A DNA stretch of 64,000 nt, from positions 20,645,376-20,709,375 of the forward strand of contig NC_092567.1 in NCBI RefSeq assembly GCF_037975245.1, written 5' to 3'. Source of the stretch: Apostichopus japonicus (lineage: Eukaryota; Echinodermata; Holothuroidea; Aspidochirotida; Stichopodidae). This document shows, piece by piece, positions 61,501 through 64,000 of this stretch (position 1 is the stretch's first letter; each line of letters opens with the position of its first letter). A program made the translations under genes and the position numbers. The notes under the pieces are model-generated. The model ran no database searches and was not told the origin of the DNA. It saw nothing but the letters and a program-made list of their open reading frames with translations.

Positions 61501-61628
61501 TCTTCCGGATGGATAAAATCAGCTGAAATCAGCAACAGTTGGAGGAAATGATCCCTCCCTTGCGGCTCAGCATCTCTTTGGTTACAACCGTTGCCATTTT
61601 GACCTTCCGAGTGTAATAATAAGTAATA
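57899..61628 (-). CDS. TMEM183: TMEM183 homologue, two 3' exons (partial gene)
   Basis: Exons 61420-61628 and 57899-58520 join in frame: AG at the donor plus A at the acceptor makes Arg. The first holds an F-box-like helical region (FLQLLLISADFIHPEDVGRY, then SVGFWMRRYKR); the second holds GLQSRVISALYHLYPPF, ANPNKDETILKVT and a C-terminal block ending VVVLEPVICVSLLNWWHPSF. These match, in order, blocks of vertebrate TMEM183A that I remember, including the signature WWHP near the C-terminus. About 275 residues are present against 376 in human; the missing N-terminal part probably lies beyond position 64000. The second-exon border is a clear T9CACAG acceptor; the 5' edge of the first exon (TTTTTTTAG acceptor) is less sure. 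The stretch aligned with the vertebrate membrane segment is only weakly hydrophobic here. Function of the family is poorly known. Confidence 0.78.
58777..59145. mobile_element. hAT-like MITE with GGTGGGCAACCT ends, in TMEM183 intron
   Basis: 369 bp. Ends CTGGGGTGGGCAACCT and, inverted, CAGTGGTGGGCAACCT, flanked by ACTAAGGG/ATTACGGG (6/8). GGTGGGCAACCT ends with GCGGCCC inside are familiar from widespread hAT (Charlie-like) families. Confidence 0.75.
59152..59226 (+). repeat. tRNA-Lys(TTT)-like sequence
   Basis: The anticodon arm TGGGCTTTTAACCCG is intact with TTT in the loop and the D arm reads TGGCTTAGTCGG, but the acceptor and T stems pair badly. It is directly followed by a T run and directly preceded by a MITE. 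Best read as a SINE head or tRNA pseudogene. Confidence 0.5.
60205..60963. mobile_element. CAGGCTTGGGG hAT-like element with TAATCGATTAC repeats, in TMEM183 intron
   Basis: 759 bp. Left end CAGGCTTGGGG, right end CCCCAAGCCTG, perfect 8-bp duplication TCTCTGTT (60197-60204 and 60964-60971). Many copies of GTAATCGTAATCGATTAC-like sequence are packed inside both ends. Confidence 0.92.
61420..61628 (-). CDS. TMEM183: TMEM183-like internal exon, F-box-like region
   Basis: Open frame from the TTTTTTTAG acceptor to AAGAG before GTCAGC. An alternative acceptor (CGGAAG) would start the exon at 61603. The PEDVGRYSAVCKDTFHVT segment matches the F-box-like helices of the family. Confidence 0.72.
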
Positions 61629-64000
61629 CTAAAAAAATTAACATGGTTTTTATTAGCATGGAAAGGAAAATTTAATAAAATAAGAAAAAAAAAGGAATTT
61701 TTTGGCCAGCAATGTGACTAATATCATTACAATAATGACATTTCTGAATGTTTTAAGTATATGTAAGGTGACGTGATGGTAGTTATTTTGTACGTTTACC
61801 GTTCATAATAAATCAAGATATATCGACAAGAAAGGATCGATTTTATACTGTACTATGCATCATATTGTTTTGATTCCAAGCATCTACACAGCTCTGAGAT
61901 ACAGTGAAACATTTTTATCATTTTCTCAATTTCATATTCTAGAGCGTGTGCATTTTGCAAGTGTGGTGCAATCCAGGGTTTGCTGTGGTAATTAATTACA
62001 GAGACGGCCGCCTCGCCGAAAAAATTGTCTTGATTACCGCATCACACTGTTTTTTGTTGTCATGTTAACAATTCTGGAATCCCTTAATACATTGCTTGAC
62101 AATTATTTTTAAAAAGTAGTAGCCCGTCTGGCTTTTTCGTCCTGAGATTTTGGTAGCCCCGGAAACAATTTGAGAAAGCCCGTGAAAAATTTGTGAACAT
62201 TGTCATATCTTTCTCAAACTTTACGCCACCAGGCGGAGTAGAAAGTTGGCAAGTTTGAATGTCGGTGATACGATGGGCTTTTGGGCCATTAAGGTTGGTA
62301 ACCCCAATACAGTGATAAGGACCCCGAGTGAATAGGACTTTATTTTGGTGGAGTGGATGGGTCTCTGCCAACCCTGCACTGTGTCACCTAGAATAGTAAA
62401 GGTCAAAATTATTACTTAGCAGGGGGCAGGACATTAAACTAAATAATCCTGTTTTGGATGTGTAGTGAGTCTAGGCCACAGACAGTAACGCATATTTAAA
62501 TACATCACAGGTAGTAAATTCACCTTCTGTGCTTTTCAACCTCCATCATGCAAAATTCCGAAAAGGGTACCATAATTACTAGGCATAATTAATTTAATAA
62601 ATAAAAAATCAGATAACCTAGGTTGGAAGGGGGTCCACAAACAATATTGGATGTACTTTCAAAAGTTTCAGTCACAGTACTAGTGCAGATATCTAAGAAA
62701 TATCTTTTCCCCAACATTTCCATTCAAAACAGCTCTTCATTCTAATGTCCATAATTTTCTAAAATCCCAGAGCTTCAGGTGTTTTGTCCCCCTGGGCCCC
62801 TACTGGGACATTGCCCGTAGACCACACCAGGCCCCATAAGGCTGACCCCTTGACTCGCCACCAGGGTTGAAGTGCGAAGCGCTCCAATGGCGAAAGATAA
62901 TATAAGATAATATGTGAGAGGAAGTTATCACTATTTTAATCTATTTTTTGAGATAATAATTTAGAGTTAATGCAGAGTGTTTGTGAAACAAGCTCTCCTA
63001 TACATGGGCGTCGGAGCCCAATTTGATTGGGGAGGCTGTAACGATTTCCCCGAAAATGTAACCAATATGGAAGTGGGTACTGATGAGATCCTCCTCATTT
63101 TTGAAATTCGAATTGGTTATAAGGAATGCCAACAGTCAAATATATTGACATGTCTTGGACAGAGAAAGAATGTATGGAGTGCAAACTGTGCCAAAACTCC
63201 ACAACATCAATGTCAGATTAGTCGGGCAAGCATAATTAGAACGTCGAGTCTAATTTTCTGAGGCTGAGGGTTTACGAATTAATGTCATCAAAGAAGATTG
63301 CAGTTTAGTTTTTTATGCAAGACTCGCAACAATATCATGTTGTTTCGAATTTTTAAGAAAATATCTTGTTGGGGGAGGGGGGTTGGAGGTGGTTGGGAGA
63401 TACATTCATGTTCCGCCTCCCTACGCCTGTGTTTCTATGTATACGAAGATACATCTTTGAACTGACAGCATATTTTGCATAACATTTTTGACATGCTGTC
63501 TACAGTACCAGATAAAAATATTCCTTGCATATATTAGCGAGCTCTATATTTCACAATATTTTGGCAACATTTGTGTAATTATCCTCTCACAGGTCAGATA
63601 ATGGGAAACAGCCTCTGCTGATAACTGAAACGTTTTGCTTTCATTCACTACTTCAGGTGTGGTAGTTTGAAGCTTCCCTTATTGTTGACGGATATGCCCT
63701 CATCTACAGTATTTCCAGCGGAATATATTTATGACTATATAATGTGGGTGGAATGAGATTTTATCTGAGAGTTTTCCGCAAAAATGATACCAAGTGTGCG
63801 GTCCCTGACCTTATCCCAGTGGAAGATGGTTCAATTTCCTGTTTTCTCTACTTTTTTTAAATTTTATGTCATATGCTGCATTTTGAGTTTGGTTTTGCTA
63901 TATAATACCTTTATTGGCCAAATTGAAGTTTCTGCTTTCAGCAGTTCAAATGCAAGACCTGTTTTAACATCGTGCATCGATTCCACTCACAGCAGGGTAT
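61629..64000. other. Probably 5' intron of the TMEM183-like gene
   Basis: No further TMEM183 exon recognised on the minus strand. Contains the possible TIR element at 63.0 kb. Inferred to be intron because the conserved N-terminal residues are missing. Confidence 0.4.
63003..63431. mobile_element. Possible TIR element CATGGGCGTCGGAG ... CCTACGCCTGTG
   Basis: Imperfect inverted ends enclosing about 430 bp with a G-rich tract near the right end, as in the other families here. No convincing target duplication, so the borders are tentative. Confidence 0.4.

Noticed and set aside
62084-62406. Overlapping minus-strand frames considered as TMEM183 upstream exons
   Set aside because: No resemblance to the family's N-terminal region and no suitable in-frame splice to the 61628 acceptor.

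Overview
This window is animal genomic DNA. It has introns with GT/AG borders, long AT-rich intergenic stretches, many (TA)n microsatellites and a very high load of short inverted-repeat transposons. The two genes I can support (a secreted subtilisin with a CUB domain, and a TMEM183 homologue) fit a marine invertebrate deuterostome. An echinoderm is my best guess, but that is inference from gene content and repeat style, not proof.

Genes. (1) 23.5-30.8 kb, minus strand: a complete ten-exon gene for a 505-residue secreted subtilase of the proteinase K/aqualysin type. It has a signal peptide, an I9 propeptide, an S8 catalytic domain with its Asp, His, Asn and Ser residues, and a C-terminal four-cysteine CUB domain. 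All splice sites are GT/AG and the reading frame closes across every junction. A possible non-coding first exon with a TATA-like box lies near 32.1-32.2 kb. (2) 57.9-61.6 kb, minus strand: the last two exons of a TMEM183 homologue (F-box-like region plus the conserved C-terminal half). The 5' exons were not found and probably lie beyond the window.

Mobile DNA. Most of the rest is repeats. At least nine insertions have terminal inverted repeats that begin CAG or CATG and direct 8-bp target duplications readable in the sequence, as expected of hAT-superfamily DNA transposons and their non-autonomous derivatives. They are deeply nested. The best case is 38.5-49.2 kb, where up to five layers can be peeled off. 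At its core are two ~4.23-kb elements inserted head to head, sharing one 8-bp target copy between them, so they form an ~8.5-kb near-perfect palindrome. A ~95-bp sequence module recurs at least twelve times inside otherwise different element families. A ~323-bp satellite array (51.8-55.8 kb) is split by a 1,947-bp insertion that leaves the repeat phase intact.

Layout: 1-11 kb AT-rich DNA with a ~1-kb perfect ATCT array, TA arrays and a tandem tRNA-like repeat; 11-23 kb nested hAT-like elements and simple repeats; 23.5-32.2 kb subtilase gene; 32.2-38.5 kb fold-back and simple repeats; 38.5-49.2 kb the transposon nest; 49.2-57.3 kb repeats and satellite; 57.9-61.6 kb TMEM183-like gene with TE-filled intron; 61.6-64 kb unassigned. 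No rRNA, CRISPR array or convincing functional tRNA gene was seen.
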